NCBI RefSeq assembly: GCF_013205055.1
Contig: NZ_JABMLF010000001.1
Location: 744,001-808,000, forward strand
DNA from: Rathayibacter sp. VKM Ac-2856
Lineage (GTDB): Bacteria; Actinomycetota; Actinomycetes; Actinomycetales; Microbacteriaceae
DNA length: 64,000 bases
Direction of reading: 5' to 3'
Below are positions 16,767 to 26,732 of this stretch, one piece after another. The first letter of the stretch is position 1; every line of letters begins with the position of its first letter. A program made the position numbers and the translations under genes. The notes below the pieces were generated by a model. It was not told where the DNA came from, made no database searches, and was given only the letters and a program-made list of their open reading frames with translations.

Positions 16767-17560
16767 GAGGCCACCTGCCCCGCGGCAGCGGCGACACCGG
16801 CGGCGTAGCCCTCGGCGTAGGCCTCGTCGGCGCCGAGACGGAACATGTCGTCCGGCCCCGTGCGGGTCAGGGTGCGGGCGCCCGGGGCCTCGAGTCCGGC
16901 GACGAGCCGGCCGAGACCGCGGACGACGGCGACGGGGTGCCCGGTCGCCTTGCCCTTCACCAGGTCGCCGAGGGCGGCGATCTCGTCGCCCACCGCGGGC
17001 ATGGTCACCGCGAGCGTCCGCCCGAGGGCGTCGACGGCTCCGCGCAGGTCGTCGACGACGAGCAGCCCGGCCGCTCCGATCGCCGCGTCGGTCTGGCCGA
17101 CCCGCCACGCCCGGCCGAGGGTGTCGCTGACGACGACGCCCACCCGGGCGCCGAGCCGCTCGCGCAGACCCGTGCAGAGCGCGCGGGCGGAGGCGTCCGG
17201 GTCCTCGGGCAGCAGCAGGACGGTGCCCTCAGCGACGTTGCTGGAGTCGACTCCGGCCGCGGCCTGGACGATGCCGAGGCGGTTCTCGACGATGCGGGTG
17301 ACCCCGTGCGCGTGCGCGCGGGTCGCGACCACGCGGACCGTCTCCGCGGTGATGGCGTCCTCGCGGTCGTCGGCCGCGACGACGCGGTCCTCGGCCTTCG
17401 AGACGACCTTGCTGGTCACCACGAGCACGTCGCCGTCGACGGGGCGGTCGGGCTCCGGAGCGGCCTCGATCGCCGAGAGGATCAGCTCGAGCAGGTCGTC
17501 CCCGGGGACCACCTCGGGGATCCCCTCGAGGGCCCAGGCGGCCACGCGCATCGCAGTCAT
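16763..17560 (-). CDS. cofE: Coenzyme F420-0:L-glutamate ligase (CofE/FbiB N-domain type)
   Basis: A 265-residue ligase that adds glutamate residues to F420-0. Family features seen: an N-terminal [29 protein letters not shown] with the lysines and acidic residues of the GTP/metal site, [20 protein letters not shown], and [24 protein letters not shown]. In mycobacteria this domain is fused to a nitroreductase domain (FbiB); here it stands alone, as in archaeal CofE. GAGAAT (17567-17572) lies 6 nt before the ATG at 17560, giving a leaderless start; GGGAG overlaps the same place. It is the first gene of a two-gene operon with cofC. Confidence 0.92.
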   Translation of the reverse strand: MTAMRVAAWALEGIPEVVPGDDLLELILSAIEAAPEPDRPVDGDVLVVTSKVVSKAEDRVVAADDREDAITAETVRVVATRAHAHGVTRIVENRLGIVQAAAGVDSSNVAEGTVLLLPEDPDASARALCTGLRERLGARVGVVVSDTLGRAWRVGQTDAAIGAAGLLVVDDLRGAVDALGRTLAVTMPAVGDEIAALGDLVKGKATGHPVAVVRGLGRLVAGLEAPGARTLTRTGPDDMFRLGADEAYAEGYAAGVAAAAGQVAS

Positions 17561-17648
17561 CCTGTCATTCTCCCAGGCTCCGCCGACGCCCCGCGCACGG
17601 GGGCCCGGCGGTTGCCAGCCGGGGCGGGATCGTGCAAGCGGGCGGCGC

Positions 17649-18128
17649 TCAGGAGGCGAGGAACGCGGCGACGGACGGCGGCACGTAGGGCGCGACGTCC
17701 CCGCCGAGCCCCGAGACCTGGCGGACGAGCGAGGACGAGACGTGGGCGTGCGCCGGGTCGGGCAGCAGGAAGACGGTCTCGACGTGCGCGAGATTGCGGT
17801 TCACGATCGCCATCGGCGTCTCGTACGCCACGTCGACCTGCGAGCGGATGCCCTTCACCAGGATGCTCGCGCCGACGTCCGTGCAGTAGTCGACCAGCAG
17901 GCCCATGCTCCAGGACGCGACGACGATCGTCCCCTCGATCCCGGCCTCGGCGATCGACTGCTCGATCAGCGCCACCCGCTGCGCGATCGGCAGCAGCGCG
18001 GTCTTGGACGGGTTGTGCACGACGACCACGTGCAGCTCGTCGACGAGCCGCGCGGCGCGCTCGATGACATCGAGATGCCCGAGGGTGACGGGATCGAACG
18101 AACCGGGGACGACGGCGATGCGGGCCAT
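17649..18128 (-). CDS. coaD: Phosphopantetheine adenylyltransferase
   Basis: The 159-residue enzyme that makes dephospho-CoA from 4'-phosphopantetheine and ATP, the fourth step of coenzyme A synthesis. The family start [16 protein letters not shown] with the TxGH nucleotide motif, the [12 protein letters not shown] segment and the C-terminal [10 protein letters not shown] (the ISSTxxR-type motif) are all present and the length is typical. TACGCT (18135-18140) lies exactly 6 nt before the ATG at 18128; the bases between, GAGGAC, could also act as a weak ribosome site. It lies just downstream of recG, a common actinobacterial order. Confidence 0.97.
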   Translation of the reverse strand: MARIAVVPGSFDPVTLGHLDVIERAARLVDELHVVVVHNPSKTALLPIAQRVALIEQSIAEAGIEGTIVVASWSMGLLVDYCTDVGASILVKGIRSQVDVAYETPMAIVNRNLAHVETVFLLPDPAHAHVSSSLVRQVSGLGGDVAPYVPPSVAAFLAS

Positions 18129-18175
18129 GTCCTCAGCGTATCGGGCGCCCCCGCCCGGGCCGGGGGCCCACGGGG

Positions 18176-20353
18176 TCAGCTCTTGCCGAGGAACTCGCGG
18201 TCGCGCTCCTGCACCCGGCGCTCGAGCGCTGCGCGGAGCCGGTCGTGACCGGCGAGCACCGGGTCGGTCTCGAGCAGCCGCTCGGCCAGCACCCGCGCCT
18301 CGAGGATGAGCCAGGAGTCCTGCACCACGCGCAGCAGGCGGAGCGAGGAGCGCCCGCCCGACTGCGAGTCGCCGAGCACGTCGCCCTCGCGGCGCAGCTC
18401 GAGGTCGACCTCGGCCAGCTCGAAGCCGTCGAGGGTCGCCGCGACGGCCTCCACGCGCTCGCGGGCCGTCGTCCCCGCCTCGGCGGCGGTGACGAACAGG
18501 CACACGCCGGGCACGCCGCCGCGTCCGATCCGCCCGCGCAGCTGGTGCAGCTGGGACACCCCGAAGCGCTCGGCGTCGAGGACGACCATCATCGAGGCGT
18601 TCGGCACGTCGACGCCGACCTCGATCACCGTGGTCGAGACGAGGACGTCGATCTCGCCGGCCGCGAAGGCGCGCATCACCGCGTCCTTCTCCTCGGCGCT
18701 CATCCGGCCGTGCAGGGCCGCCGAGCGGCGCGCGCCGAGCAGGGCGTGGCTGCGGACGCCGTCGATGGTCTCCGACACCGTCGAGAGCGGCGTCGCGGCG
18801 GGCTCGTCCTCCGCGGCGAGCGGGCCCTCCGCCGCCTCCCCCGGCTCGATCGCCGGGCAGACGAGGTAGACCTGGTGGCCCTTGCGAATCTCCTCCTCGG
18901 CCCGCTCCCACGCCCGCGCGATCCACGCCGGATGATCGGCCAGCGGCACCACGTGGCTGGTGATGCCGGGGCGCCCGGCGGGCAGCTCGCGGATGGTGGA
19001 GACGTCGAGGTCGCCGAAGACCGTCATCGCGACGGTGCGCGGGATGGGCGTCGCGGTGAGCACGAGGACGTGCGGCGGCTGGGCGCCCTTCCGCCGCAGC
19101 GCGTCGCGCTGGTCGACGCCGAAGCGGTGCTGCTCGTCGATCACGACCAGGCCGAGGTCGTAGAACGAGACCTTGTCGCCGAGCAGGGCGTGGGTGCCGA
19201 CGACGATCTTCGCGGTGCCGGAGACGATCCGCAGCAGCGCCGCGCGCCGGGCCGCGGCGCCCAGGCCGCCGGTGAGCAGGGTCGGCGAGAGCTCGGCCGC
19301 CAGCTGGGGACCGAGCGTCCGGACGATCGAGCGCAGGTGCTGCCCGGCGAGCACCTCCGTCGGCGCCAGCAGGGCCGCCTGCCCGCCGCTCTCGGCGGTG
19401 GCGAGCATGGCGCGCAGCGCGACCAGGGTCTTGCCGGAGCCGACCTCGCCCTGCACGAGCCGCGACATCGGCGTCTCCGCGGCCAGGTCGGCGGCGATCT
19501 CGCGGCCCACCGACTGCTGATCGCCGGTCAGGGTGAACGGCAGCGCCCGGTCGAAGCGCTCGAGCAGGCCGCCGGCCGCCGCGATGCGCGGGGAGCCCGG
19601 CGTCGACCGCGCCGCGGCCCGCCGCTCGAGCAGGGCCAGCTGGAGCAGGAAGGCCTCGTGGAAGCGGAGCGTGTCGCGCGCCGTCGCCTCTTCGCCCTCC
19701 CGCTGCGGGCGGTGGATCAGCTCGAGCGCCGCGCCGAGGTCGAGCAGCGAGCGATCCGCGCGCACCTGCGCGGGGATCGGGTCCGGGACCTCGCCGAGGC
19801 CGTCCAGGAGCACGCCGATCGCCGCCTGCAGCTGCCAGCTCGAGATCGCGCTCGTCGCCGGGTAGATCGGGATCGGCCGCTCGGCCCAGTCCTTCGCGAG
19901 CGGCGAGGCGCCGATGGGGCCGTGCGCGGTGACCTCCTCGTCGTCGAAGAGGCGGTAGTCGGGGTGGGTGAGCTGCTTCGTGTCGCGGAACATCGACACC
20001 GTCCCCGCGAAGATGCCGCGCGCACCGCGGTGCAGCTGCGAGGCCCGCCAGGGCTGGCCGAAGAAGGTCAGCGAGAGCGTGCCGGTGCCGTCCGAGATGA
20101 TCACCTCGAGCAGGCCGCCGCGGCGGTTGCGCATCTCGCGCGAGCGCACCTCGCGGACCTCGGCGACGATCGTCACGCTCTCGCCCACGGGGAGGCGGGA
20201 CAGCTCGGTCAGCTCGCCGCGCTTGGCGTAGCGGCGGGGGTAGTGGCCGAGGAGCTCGCCGACCGTGCGGTAGCCGAAGGCCTTCTCGATCGGGGTCGCG
20301 GTCCGCGGGCCGATCAGCGGCGCGAGCGAGGCGTCGAGGGGGTCCGGGATCAC
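18176..20353 (-). CDS. recG: ATP-dependent DNA helicase RecG
   Basis: Fork-remodelling helicase (725 residues) that regresses stalled replication forks and branch-migrates Holliday junctions. An OB-fold wedge domain occupies roughly residues 50-160; the helicase core has Walker A GEVGSGKT, motif [24 protein letters not shown], and in the second lobe [16 protein letters not shown] and [10 protein letters not shown], ending with the TRG motif region. Length is normal. The start is GTG at 20353: TATGAT (20360-20365) sits 6 nt before it, indicating a leaderless mRNA, whereas the ATG inside that hexamer is out of frame and closes at once. Confidence 0.97.
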   Translation of the reverse strand: MIPDPLDASLAPLIGPRTATPIEKAFGYRTVGELLGHYPRRYAKRGELTELSRLPVGESVTIVAEVREVRSREMRNRRGGLLEVIISDGTGTLSLTFFGQPWRASQLHRGARGIFAGTVSMFRDTKQLTHPDYRLFDDEEVTAHGPIGASPLAKDWAERPIPIYPATSAISSWQLQAAIGVLLDGLGEVPDPIPAQVRADRSLLDLGAALELIHRPQREGEEATARDTLRFHEAFLLQLALLERRAAARSTPGSPRIAAAGGLLERFDRALPFTLTGDQQSVGREIAADLAAETPMSRLVQGEVGSGKTLVALRAMLATAESGGQAALLAPTEVLAGQHLRSIVRTLGPQLAAELSPTLLTGGLGAAARRAALLRIVSGTAKIVVGTHALLGDKVSFYDLGLVVIDEQHRFGVDQRDALRRKGAQPPHVLVLTATPIPRTVAMTVFGDLDVSTIRELPAGRPGITSHVVPLADHPAWIARAWERAEEEIRKGHQVYLVCPAIEPGEAAEGPLAAEDEPAATPLSTVSETIDGVRSHALLGARRSAALHGRMSAEEKDAVMRAFAAGEIDVLVSTTVIEVGVDVPNASMMVVLDAERFGVSQLHQLRGRIGRGGVPGVCLFVTAAEAGTTARERVEAVAATLDGFELAEVDLELRREGDVLGDSQSGGRSSLRLLRVVQDSWLILEARVLAERLLETDPVLAGHDRLRAALERRVQERDREFLGKS

Positions 20354-20360
20354 CCGACGA

Positions 20361-22604
20361 TCATAGGTCGGACCTCGGACGCCCGGCCCTCGCGAGACCC
20401 GGGAGGACCGATCGCGGCGCGACAGCGGCGGTCAGCCGCACGCCGATCCCGGCCGAGGAGCGCAGACCCGCGACCACCGCCGACGCGGCGCTCCAGCCTG
20501 CCGCCTGGTCCGCGGCCCCCGGAGCGAAGCGGACGCGCTCGACCCCCTCGCGGAGGCGGCGCAGCGCGGAGCGGGCGCCCTCGTCCTCGCCGAGGGCCGC
20601 CGAGATCAGCGCCTCCTGGGTCCGGGGCGACTCGCCCTCCTCGACGGGGACGCCAAGGTCGCGCGCGCTCGCCAGCAGCTCGGCCCACGCGGGCTCGAGC
20701 GCGCCGTCCGCCGCCCGGCGCCGGCGCAGCGCGCGCTGGACGACGCGGACGAGCCAGGGCACGAGCAGCAGCAGGAGCAGCAGCGACCAGAGCGTGACGA
20801 CCGGCGCGGTCGCCGCGGTGCCGCCGCCGAGCGCTCCGGGCGTCGCCGTCGCGCTCGACGCGGTGGGCGTCGGTGTCGCGGTCTCGCCGGGCTCGGCACC
20901 GGGCGCCGCACTCGCGGCGGCGCCGGGGGTGGTCGACGGAGCGGACGTCGTCGCGCTCGGGAGCGTGTACGAGGCCGGGGCGCCGCGGCTCGGCGTCGGC
21001 TCGAAGGGCAGCCAGCCGACGCCCTCGAAGTAGAGCTCCGGCCAGGCGTGCAGGTCGGAGGACTGCACGCGGTAGCTGGTCAGGTCGCTGCCCGGCGAGG
21101 GAACGACCGAGCCCGGCTGGTAGCCGATCGCGAGCCGCGAGGGGATGCCGAGCTCGCGCGCCATCACGGCCATCGCCGAGGCGAAGTGCACGCAGTAGCC
21201 CTCGCGGACCTCCAGGAAGGCGGAGAGCACGCCGACGCCGTCGCCGTCGTAGCCCTCCTCGGCCGGGGTGTCCTCGGAGTAGCGGAACTCGGACGAGCGG
21301 AAGAAGGTCTGCAGTGCGCGGGCCCGGTCGTACGCCGTGACCGCCTCGGCCGTGACCTCGGCCGCGGTGCTGCGGACGATCTCGGGCACGTCCTCCGGGA
21401 GCGAGAGATAGCGCTCGAAACCGGTGGGCACCGGCGCGTCGAGCAGCTGCTGCGGATCGGGTTCGAGGCGCAGCGCCTGCACCTCGTACTCGTCGCCCGC
21501 GCGGGTGGTGGCGTCGCCGCGGATCGAGCCGTCCTGCACGTCCTGCAGCCAGCCCTCGCCGACGCCGCTCAGCTCGGAGACGGGGTACGGCACCGGGAGC
21601 CAGCGGCTGCGGAGGGTCTCGACCGAGACGTCGACCTCCTCCGTCTCGCGCGGCACGGCCTCGCCGAGCCCGGCCGGGGCGATCGGCGCCTCGATGTCGG
21701 CCGTCTCCTCCGTGTCGCTCGGCGCCCAGTCCTCGCCCTCGAAGTCCGACACGGTGAGCACCCGGAGGTACACCGGCAGATCGGAGTCGGTCGAGTAGCG
21801 CAGCACCGTCACGGGGTTGGGCCGGCGCAGGTCCGCGCCGAGGGCGACGACGGGGTCGATCGAGCCGTTGAAGAGCGTGCCGGAGACCCCGGACGGCGTC
21901 GAGACGCGGGTGAAGCCGCCGGCGGAGCCCGCGACGAGCCCGGCGGCGATCACGACCACGCCGGCCATCGCGACCGAGGGCACCGCGGCGCCGAGGGAGG
22001 CCCGGCGGGGACCGCGGCGCTCGGGCCGCGCGCTCACGGCGAGGATCCCGAGGTAGACCAGGGCGGTCAGCAGCAGGCTCGGCCAGGACACCTCGGCCGG
22101 ATCGATGATCGCCGGCACGGCAAGCAGCGTGGCGGGGAAGAGACCGGCGAGCGCCGGCAGCCGCACCGAGAACGCGAAGAGATCGGCGGCCCAGGCGAGC
22201 ACGACGACACCGCCGACGAGGAGGAACGAGATGCCCTGGTCGGCGTTCGCGGGGAGGCCCTGCTCCGCGATGGAGGTGAAGCCCGCCTGCGCGAGCGCCT
22301 GAGCGTCGCCCACGGTGCCCGGGGTGGGGACGAGGAACAGCAGCGCCTGCGCGGGGACGAACATCGCGGTGAGGACGCCGACGGCGGTGAGGGTGCCGAG
22401 GAGCGGCGGGAGCACGGGGTGCGCGCGGAAGGCGCGCGCCGCGGCGGGCACGGCCAGCACCACGCCCACGGCGACGGCGAGCTGGACGAGCCAGCCGATC
22501 CCCTCGAGCAGGCGCCAGATCCCGGAGGCCGCGACGACGAGGGCGAGCCACAGCAGCGCGGACAGGAGGACGGAGCCCGAGCGGGCGTCGCGGGCGCGGC
22601 GCAT
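20361..22604 (-). CDS. Transglutaminase-like membrane protein (TgpA/DUF3488 type)
   Basis: A 747-residue membrane protein with about six N-terminal helices, a large extracellular part with a transglutaminase-like core, a Ser/Thr/Pro/Ala linker (about 555-605), another membrane helix and a cytoplasmic C-terminal domain. The core shows the catalytic Cys in REGYCVHFASAMAVMAREL (near 470) and His in SSDLHAWPELYF; the third position reads PFEPTPS, with Glu where the triad often has Asp. These proteins occur with MoxR ATPases and DUF58 proteins, as here, but their substrate is unknown. The ATG at 22604 overlaps the DUF58 stop by one base; a GTG one codon earlier would give a four-base overlap. Confidence 0.88.
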   Translation of the reverse strand: MRRARDARSGSVLLSALLWLALVVAASGIWRLLEGIGWLVQLAVAVGVVLAVPAAARAFRAHPVLPPLLGTLTAVGVLTAMFVPAQALLFLVPTPGTVGDAQALAQAGFTSIAEQGLPANADQGISFLLVGGVVVLAWAADLFAFSVRLPALAGLFPATLLAVPAIIDPAEVSWPSLLLTALVYLGILAVSARPERRGPRRASLGAAVPSVAMAGVVVIAAGLVAGSAGGFTRVSTPSGVSGTLFNGSIDPVVALGADLRRPNPVTVLRYSTDSDLPVYLRVLTVSDFEGEDWAPSDTEETADIEAPIAPAGLGEAVPRETEEVDVSVETLRSRWLPVPYPVSELSGVGEGWLQDVQDGSIRGDATTRAGDEYEVQALRLEPDPQQLLDAPVPTGFERYLSLPEDVPEIVRSTAAEVTAEAVTAYDRARALQTFFRSSEFRYSEDTPAEEGYDGDGVGVLSAFLEVREGYCVHFASAMAVMARELGIPSRLAIGYQPGSVVPSPGSDLTSYRVQSSDLHAWPELYFEGVGWLPFEPTPSRGAPASYTLPSATTSAPSTTPGAAASAAPGAEPGETATPTPTASSATATPGALGGGTAATAPVVTLWSLLLLLLLVPWLVRVVQRALRRRRAADGALEPAWAELLASARDLGVPVEEGESPRTQEALISAALGEDEGARSALRRLREGVERVRFAPGAADQAAGWSAASAVVAGLRSSAGIGVRLTAAVAPRSVLPGLARAGRPRSDL

Positions 22605-23989
22605 CACGCGACCACCCGCAGGGCGAGGGCCTGCGCCCACGCCTCCTCGATCGGGGTGCGCGGAGTGACGGGCACCGGGTACCAGCCGAGCGACGCGAGG
22701 GCCGCCTCCTCCTCGGGGGTGCCGCCGACGACGAACGCCACGGCCGGGCGCGCGTGCGCGGCGAGGGAGGCGAGCGCGGCCAGGTCCTCCTCGTGCAGCC
22801 GGGAGAGCACGGCGAAGACCGGGCGGCTGCCGCCGGCGTCGCGCATCTCGGCGGCGATCCGCCCGACGGCCTCCACCGACTCGGCGGCGGGGGCGAGCTC
22901 GGCGAGGCGCAGGAGAACGTCGTGCGCGACCTCGCGCTCGTCCTCGGAGCGGGCGGGTTCGTCGGCGGCACCGGTCTCGACCAGGTGCGTCTCGAAGCCG
23001 CGCTCGAGCAGGTGCACCGCGAGCGAGGCGGTCATCGAGACCGCCCACTCGAGGCGGTCGTCGCCGCCGCGCTCGTCGAGGACGCGGGCGGCGCGGGTCT
23101 CCAGCAGGATCCACGCATGCGGGTCGGTGTTCTGCTCGTCCTGGCGCACCTTGAGCTCGCCCGAGCGCGCGCTCGCGCGCCAGTGCACGCGGCGCATGGC
23201 GTCGCCGGGACGGTAGTCGCGCGGGATGACGTCGTCCGTCCCCGCGCCGGCCGTGGCGTGCGCGACGGGGCTCGAGCCGCCCGCGCCGTGCGCGTCGAGC
23301 ACGTCGCTCTGCAGCGGGACGGCGCGCGGCGTCACCACGAAGGGCTGGGCCGCGCCGGCGATCGTCTCGCGGACGGCGAGCCCGAAGGCGTCGCCGCGGG
23401 TGAGGCGCAGCGGACCGATGCGGTGGATGCCGCGCCGGCCGGCGGGGAGCCGGTAGCGCGCCCGGACCCGGCTGGCTCCGCTCCCCCGCAGGGCGACCGA
23501 GGGCAGCGTGAAGGCGCCGCGCGCGACGGTGCGCCCGGTCACGAGACCGCGCTCGACCCGGTCGAGCCGGTCCTCCGCCCGTGCGCCCGCCCGGAGCGCC
23601 GCACCGCGGTTGTCGAGGACCACGTCGACGTCGACGACGTCGCCGACCGCGACGACCTGGGGAGCGAAGCGGCGCTGGACCTGCAGCACGGGGGTCACCA
23701 CGAGCAGGGAGAGGACGGCTGCGACCGGCAGGCCGAGCAGGACGATGCCGACGAAGAGCAGCTCGCGGAACTCGATGATCGGCGCGACGACGATCGCGAC
23801 CGCGCCGAGCACGACGAGCGCCCAGCCGCGCAGGGTGAGGGCCGTGCCGCGGAGGGCCGGGAGTCCGCCGACGCGGCCCGTCCACTGCCCGGGACGGCGC
23901 TGTCCGGTGCGGCGCTGCCCGGTGCGGCGCTGCCCGGTGCGGCGCTGCCCTGTGCGACCGGGCTCGGGACGGCGGGGCTCAGTCGGCAC
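22604..23989 (-). CDS. DUF58 domain protein with a repeat-rich N-terminus
   Basis: A 461-residue protein: a basic N-terminal stretch with the pentapeptide RTGQR repeated (residues about 12-33), two membrane helices (about 50-95), then a beta-rich domain and the DUF58 signature around GTDDVIPRDYRPGDAMRR and VHWRASARSGELKVRQ, followed by a von Willebrand-like alpha/beta part. DUF58 proteins partner MoxR AAA ATPases and are thought to act in assembly or maturation of envelope proteins. The GTG start at 23989 gives an 11-bp overlap with the moxR stop. The repeat is encoded by four 15-bp DNA repeats and may vary in copy number without breaking the frame. Confidence 0.85.
   Translation of the reverse strand: MPTEPRRPEPGRTGQRRTGQRRTGQRRTGQRRPGQWTGRVGGLPALRGTALTLRGWALVVLGAVAIVVAPIIEFRELLFVGIVLLGLPVAAVLSLLVVTPVLQVQRRFAPQVVAVGDVVDVDVVLDNRGAALRAGARAEDRLDRVERGLVTGRTVARGAFTLPSVALRGSGASRVRARYRLPAGRRGIHRIGPLRLTRGDAFGLAVRETIAGAAQPFVVTPRAVPLQSDVLDAHGAGGSSPVAHATAGAGTDDVIPRDYRPGDAMRRVHWRASARSGELKVRQDEQNTDPHAWILLETRAARVLDERGGDDRLEWAVSMTASLAVHLLERGFETHLVETGAADEPARSEDEREVAHDVLLRLAELAPAAESVEAVGRIAAEMRDAGGSRPVFAVLSRLHEEDLAALASLAAHARPAVAFVVGGTPEEEAALASLGWYPVPVTPRTPIEEAWAQALALRVVA
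23891..23950. repeat. Four in-frame 15-bp tandem repeats inside the DUF58 gene
   Basis: Units at 23891, 23906, 23921 and 23936; the last three are identical (GGTGCGGCGCTGCCC on the plus strand) and the first differs at two positions. They encode RTGQR-type pentapeptides in a non-conserved N-terminal extension, so copy-number change would be tolerated. Confidence 0.9.
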
Positions 23990-25022
23990 GGCCGCTGAAC
24001 GGGACGGGGGTGGCGGCGACGATGCGCTGGACGATCTCGCTCACGGAGTGCGAGGCGCCGGTGCCGGAGCGGCCGGGGAGCCGCGTCGCGGGCAGCAGGC
24101 GGTGGCCGAGCACCGGCACGGCGAGCACGTCGATGTCGTCCGGCACCACGAAGTCGCGGTCGTTGATCGCGGCGAGCGCCTTCGCCGCGGCGATCAGCTG
24201 GAGGGTCGCGCGCGGGCTGCCGCCCAGGCGCAGCTCGGGGTCGATCCGGGTCGCCTGCATGATCGCCACCACGTACTCCTGCACGGGCGGGGCGACGTAG
24301 ATCGACTGGACGTACTCCATCATCCCGAGGAGCTGGTCGTGCCGGACCACCTGTCGCAGCTCCTCGAGCGGGCTGGCGGAGTCGCGGGTGCGGATCATCT
24401 CGAGCTCGGCGCGCTCATCCGGGTAGCCGAGGGAGAGCCGCGCCATGAAGCGGTCGCGCTGCGCCTCGGGGAGGCTGTAGGTGCCCTCCATCTCGACCGG
24501 GTTCTGCGTCGCGACGACCGCGAACGGCCGCGGCAGCAGGTGGGTCTCGCCGTCGACGGAGACCTGGCGCTCCTCCATGCACTCCAGCAGCGCCGACTGC
24601 GTCTTCGGCGACGCGCGGTTGATCTCGTCGCCGATCACGACGTTGGCGAACACCGGTCCCGGCTTGAACTCGAAGTCGCGGGTGGCCTGGTTGAACACCG
24701 AGACGCCGGTGACGTCCGACGGCAGCAGGTCGGGGGTGAACTGGACGCGCGAGACCGAGCCGCCCACCGACGCCGCCAGTGACTTCGCGAGCACGGTCTT
24801 GCCGGTGCCGGGGACGTCCTCCATCAGCAGGTGGCCGCCGGCCAGGAAGACCGTCAGCGCCATCGAGACCTCGGCGTCCTTGCCGTCGATCACGCTGCAC
24901 AGGTTCTTCAGGATCGCGGTGCAGTGGGCGCTGAACTCCTCGCGGGTCATCGCCGATCCGGGAGCCGCATCGCTCTCCGGTGCCGTGCCGACTGCGGACC
25001 GGTTCTCATCCAGGGACGTCAT
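23979..25022 (-). CDS. MoxR family AAA+ ATPase
   Basis: A 347-residue MoxR-type ATPase thought to act as a chaperone for its DUF58 and membrane partners. Walker A EDVPGTGKTVLAKSL (about residues 68-82), Walker B VVIGDEINRASPKTQ, sensor VVATQNPVE and the GGSPRATLQLI lid segment are all conserved. The first 25 residues are a variable acidic extension. The ATG at 25022 has GAGAAT (25029-25034) 6 nt upstream, compatible with leaderless transcription. First gene of the moxR-DUF58-transglutaminase operon; divergent from rsmD. Confidence 0.93.
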   Translation of the reverse strand: MTSLDENRSAVGTAPESDAAPGSAMTREEFSAHCTAILKNLCSVIDGKDAEVSMALTVFLAGGHLLMEDVPGTGKTVLAKSLAASVGGSVSRVQFTPDLLPSDVTGVSVFNQATRDFEFKPGPVFANVVIGDEINRASPKTQSALLECMEERQVSVDGETHLLPRPFAVVATQNPVEMEGTYSLPEAQRDRFMARLSLGYPDERAELEMIRTRDSASPLEELRQVVRHDQLLGMMEYVQSIYVAPPVQEYVVAIMQATRIDPELRLGGSPRATLQLIAAAKALAAINDRDFVVPDDIDVLAVPVLGHRLLPATRLPGRSGTGASHSVSEIVQRIVAATPVPFSGRAD

Positions 25023-25109
25023 CTGCAGATTCTCGCAGTGCGAGCCGGAAAAGGGCTCAGCCTTCCGGGGGGCTCTCAGGCCTCGTTCGTGCGTCCTATG
25101 CTCGGAACG

Positions 25110-25721
25110 GTGACCAGGATCATCGCCGGCTTCGCCGGATCGCTCACCCTGCGGGTCCCCCGCGCCGGCACCCGGCCCACGAGCGACCGGGTGCGCGAGG
25201 CGATCTTCTCGGCCCTCGAGGCCCGCGACGCGCTCGACGGGGCGACCGTGATCGACCTCTACGCCGGCTCCGGCGCCCTCGGTCTCGAGTCGGCCAGTCG
25301 CGGCGCCGCCTCGGTGCTGCTGGTGGAGCGCGATGCGGAGGCCGCGAAGACCGCCGGCGAGAACGCCCGCGCGATCACGGCGGCCGCCGGCGCGAACAAG
25401 CGGCCGAAGCCGCGCATCGAGGTGGTGATCGCCTCCGTGCGCTCGTTCCTGGACGGCTCCCCCGCCGTCAACGCCGACACCGTCTTCCTCGACCCGCCCT
25501 ACGACCTCGCCGAGGACGAGCTGGCGGCCGACCTCGCCGGCGTCCTGCCGCTGCTCGCGGAGCACTCGGTCGTCGTCGTCGAGCGCAGCTCGCGCAGCCC
25601 GGAGCCGCGCTGGCCCGCGGGACTCGAGCGCGACCGGCGGAAGGACTACGGCGAGACCACGATCTGGTGGGCCTCGCCCGCCGCGGCGGATCAGCCCGCG
25701 GCGCCGTCCCAGCCCAGGTAG
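25110..25721 (+). CDS. rsmD: 16S rRNA (guanine(966)-N2)-methyltransferase
   Basis: A 203-residue SAM-dependent methyltransferase that modifies G966 in the small-subunit rRNA. Motif I DLYAGSGALGLE (about residues 50-60) and the catalytic FLDPPYD (near 130) are present. The protein starts MTRIIAG, as usual in the family, if the GTG at 25110 is used; TATGCT (25097-25102) lies 7 nt upstream as a -10, so the ATG at 25098 falls inside the promoter and is rejected. The last 31 bp overlap the end of convergent thiL. A C-terminal Ala/Pro/Gln tail is not conserved. Confidence 0.92.
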   Translation: MTRIIAGFAGSLTLRVPRAGTRPTSDRVREAIFSALEARDALDGATVIDLYAGSGALGLESASRGAASVLLVERDAEAAKTAGENARAITAAAGANKRPKPRIEVVIASVRSFLDGSPAVNADTVFLDPPYDLAEDELAADLAGVLPLLAEHSVVVVERSSRSPEPRWPAGLERDRRKDYGETTIWWASPAAADQPAAPSQPR

Positions 25722-26725
25722 GGGTCCCAGCCGCCGCGCTCGTCCAGCGCGAGACCGCCCAGCCGCACCTCCGGCTCGCCCTCGCGGACGGCGCCCAGCA
25801 CCATGAAGCCCGGAGGCAGCGCCGCGCCGGCCGGGAAGCAGGCGAGCATCGCGTGGTCCTCGCCCCCGCCGAGCACCAGGGAGCGGGCGAGCGCCGCGTC
25901 GATCCCGTCGACGGCGGTGAGGGGCGCCGCGTGCGCGTCGACCGCGTCGGCGTCGAGGTCGAGGACGACCCCGCTCGCCCGGGCCATCCTCTGCGCGTCG
26001 AGGACGACGCCGTCCGAGACGTCCATCATCGCCGTGGCCGCTCCGCCCGCCGCGACACCGGCCGCGATCGGCGGGGTCGGCCGCAGCTGAGCGTCGAGCA
26101 CTCCCGGGTGCTCCGCGCGCAGGGCCCGGGCGAGCGCCGCGTCGGGCTCGCCGCCGGTGCGCGCGCGCTCGAAGAGCAGCCGGAGGCCGAGCCCGGCGAC
26201 GCCCAGCGGCCCGGCGGTCGCGATCACGTCGCCCGGGCGCGCCCCGCCGCGCAGCACCGGCGGCCGGCCGTCCAGCGAGCCGAACGCGGTGATCGCGAGG
26301 GTCAGCGTCGCGGAGGCGGACAGGTCCCCGCCGACGACGCCGCAGCCGGGCGCCATCGCCGCGCAGCCCGCGGCGAGTCCGTCCGCGATCCCCTCGAGCA
26401 CGTCGACGCCGAGCTGCTGCGGGGCGGCGAGGGCGACCACGAGCGCGGTCGGCCGGGCTCCCATCGCGGCCACGTCGGAGAGGTTCGACGCGGCGGCCTT
26501 CCAGCCGAGATCGAACGGCGTGGACCAGGCGAGCCGGAAGTCGGGGCCGTGCACCATCATGTCCGTCGTCACGACGAAGCGGCCGTCCGGAGCCCGCAGG
26601 ACCGCGGAGTCGTCGCCCGGCCCGACGAGCGTCTCGGCACCGCGGCCGCCGAGCCTGCGCAGGATGCGCGCGAGCACCTCGCCCTCGCTGAGCTCGGCCA
26701 GGGTGGGGCTCGGATCCGGTGCCAT
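25691..26725 (-). CDS. thiL: Thiamine-monophosphate kinase
   Basis: The 344-residue kinase making thiamine diphosphate from thiamine monophosphate, the last step of cofactor synthesis. The AIR-synthase-like fold is shown by GPGDDSAVL near residue 36, the metal-binding DMMVHGPDF region, WKAAASNLSDVAAMGARP, GGDLSAS and MDVSDGV, and GGGEDHAML near 285. The ATG at 26725 is only 25 bp from the start of the divergent DUF3515 gene. It serves the thiamine salvage operon at 58-61 kb although it is unlinked to it. Confidence 0.95.
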   Translation of the reverse strand: MAPDPSPTLAELSEGEVLARILRRLGGRGAETLVGPGDDSAVLRAPDGRFVVTTDMMVHGPDFRLAWSTPFDLGWKAAASNLSDVAAMGARPTALVVALAAPQQLGVDVLEGIADGLAAGCAAMAPGCGVVGGDLSASATLTLAITAFGSLDGRPPVLRGGARPGDVIATAGPLGVAGLGLRLLFERARTGGEPDAALARALRAEHPGVLDAQLRPTPPIAAGVAAGGAATAMMDVSDGVVLDAQRMARASGVVLDLDADAVDAHAAPLTAVDGIDAALARSLVLGGGEDHAMLACFPAGAALPPGFMVLGAVREGEPEVRLGGLALDERGGWDPYLGWDGAAG

Positions 26726-26732
26726 GGTTCAC

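Noticed and set aside
20361-23885. One giant protein joining the transglutaminase and DUF58 regions in a single frame.
   Set aside because: The upstream part of that frame is out of frame with the DUF58 protein, which is the recognisable product; the transglutaminase gene starts at 22604.
25098-25109. ATG at 25098 as the rsmD start.
   Set aside because: It lies inside the -10 hexamer TATGCT; the GTG at 25110 gives the family N-terminus MTRIIAG.
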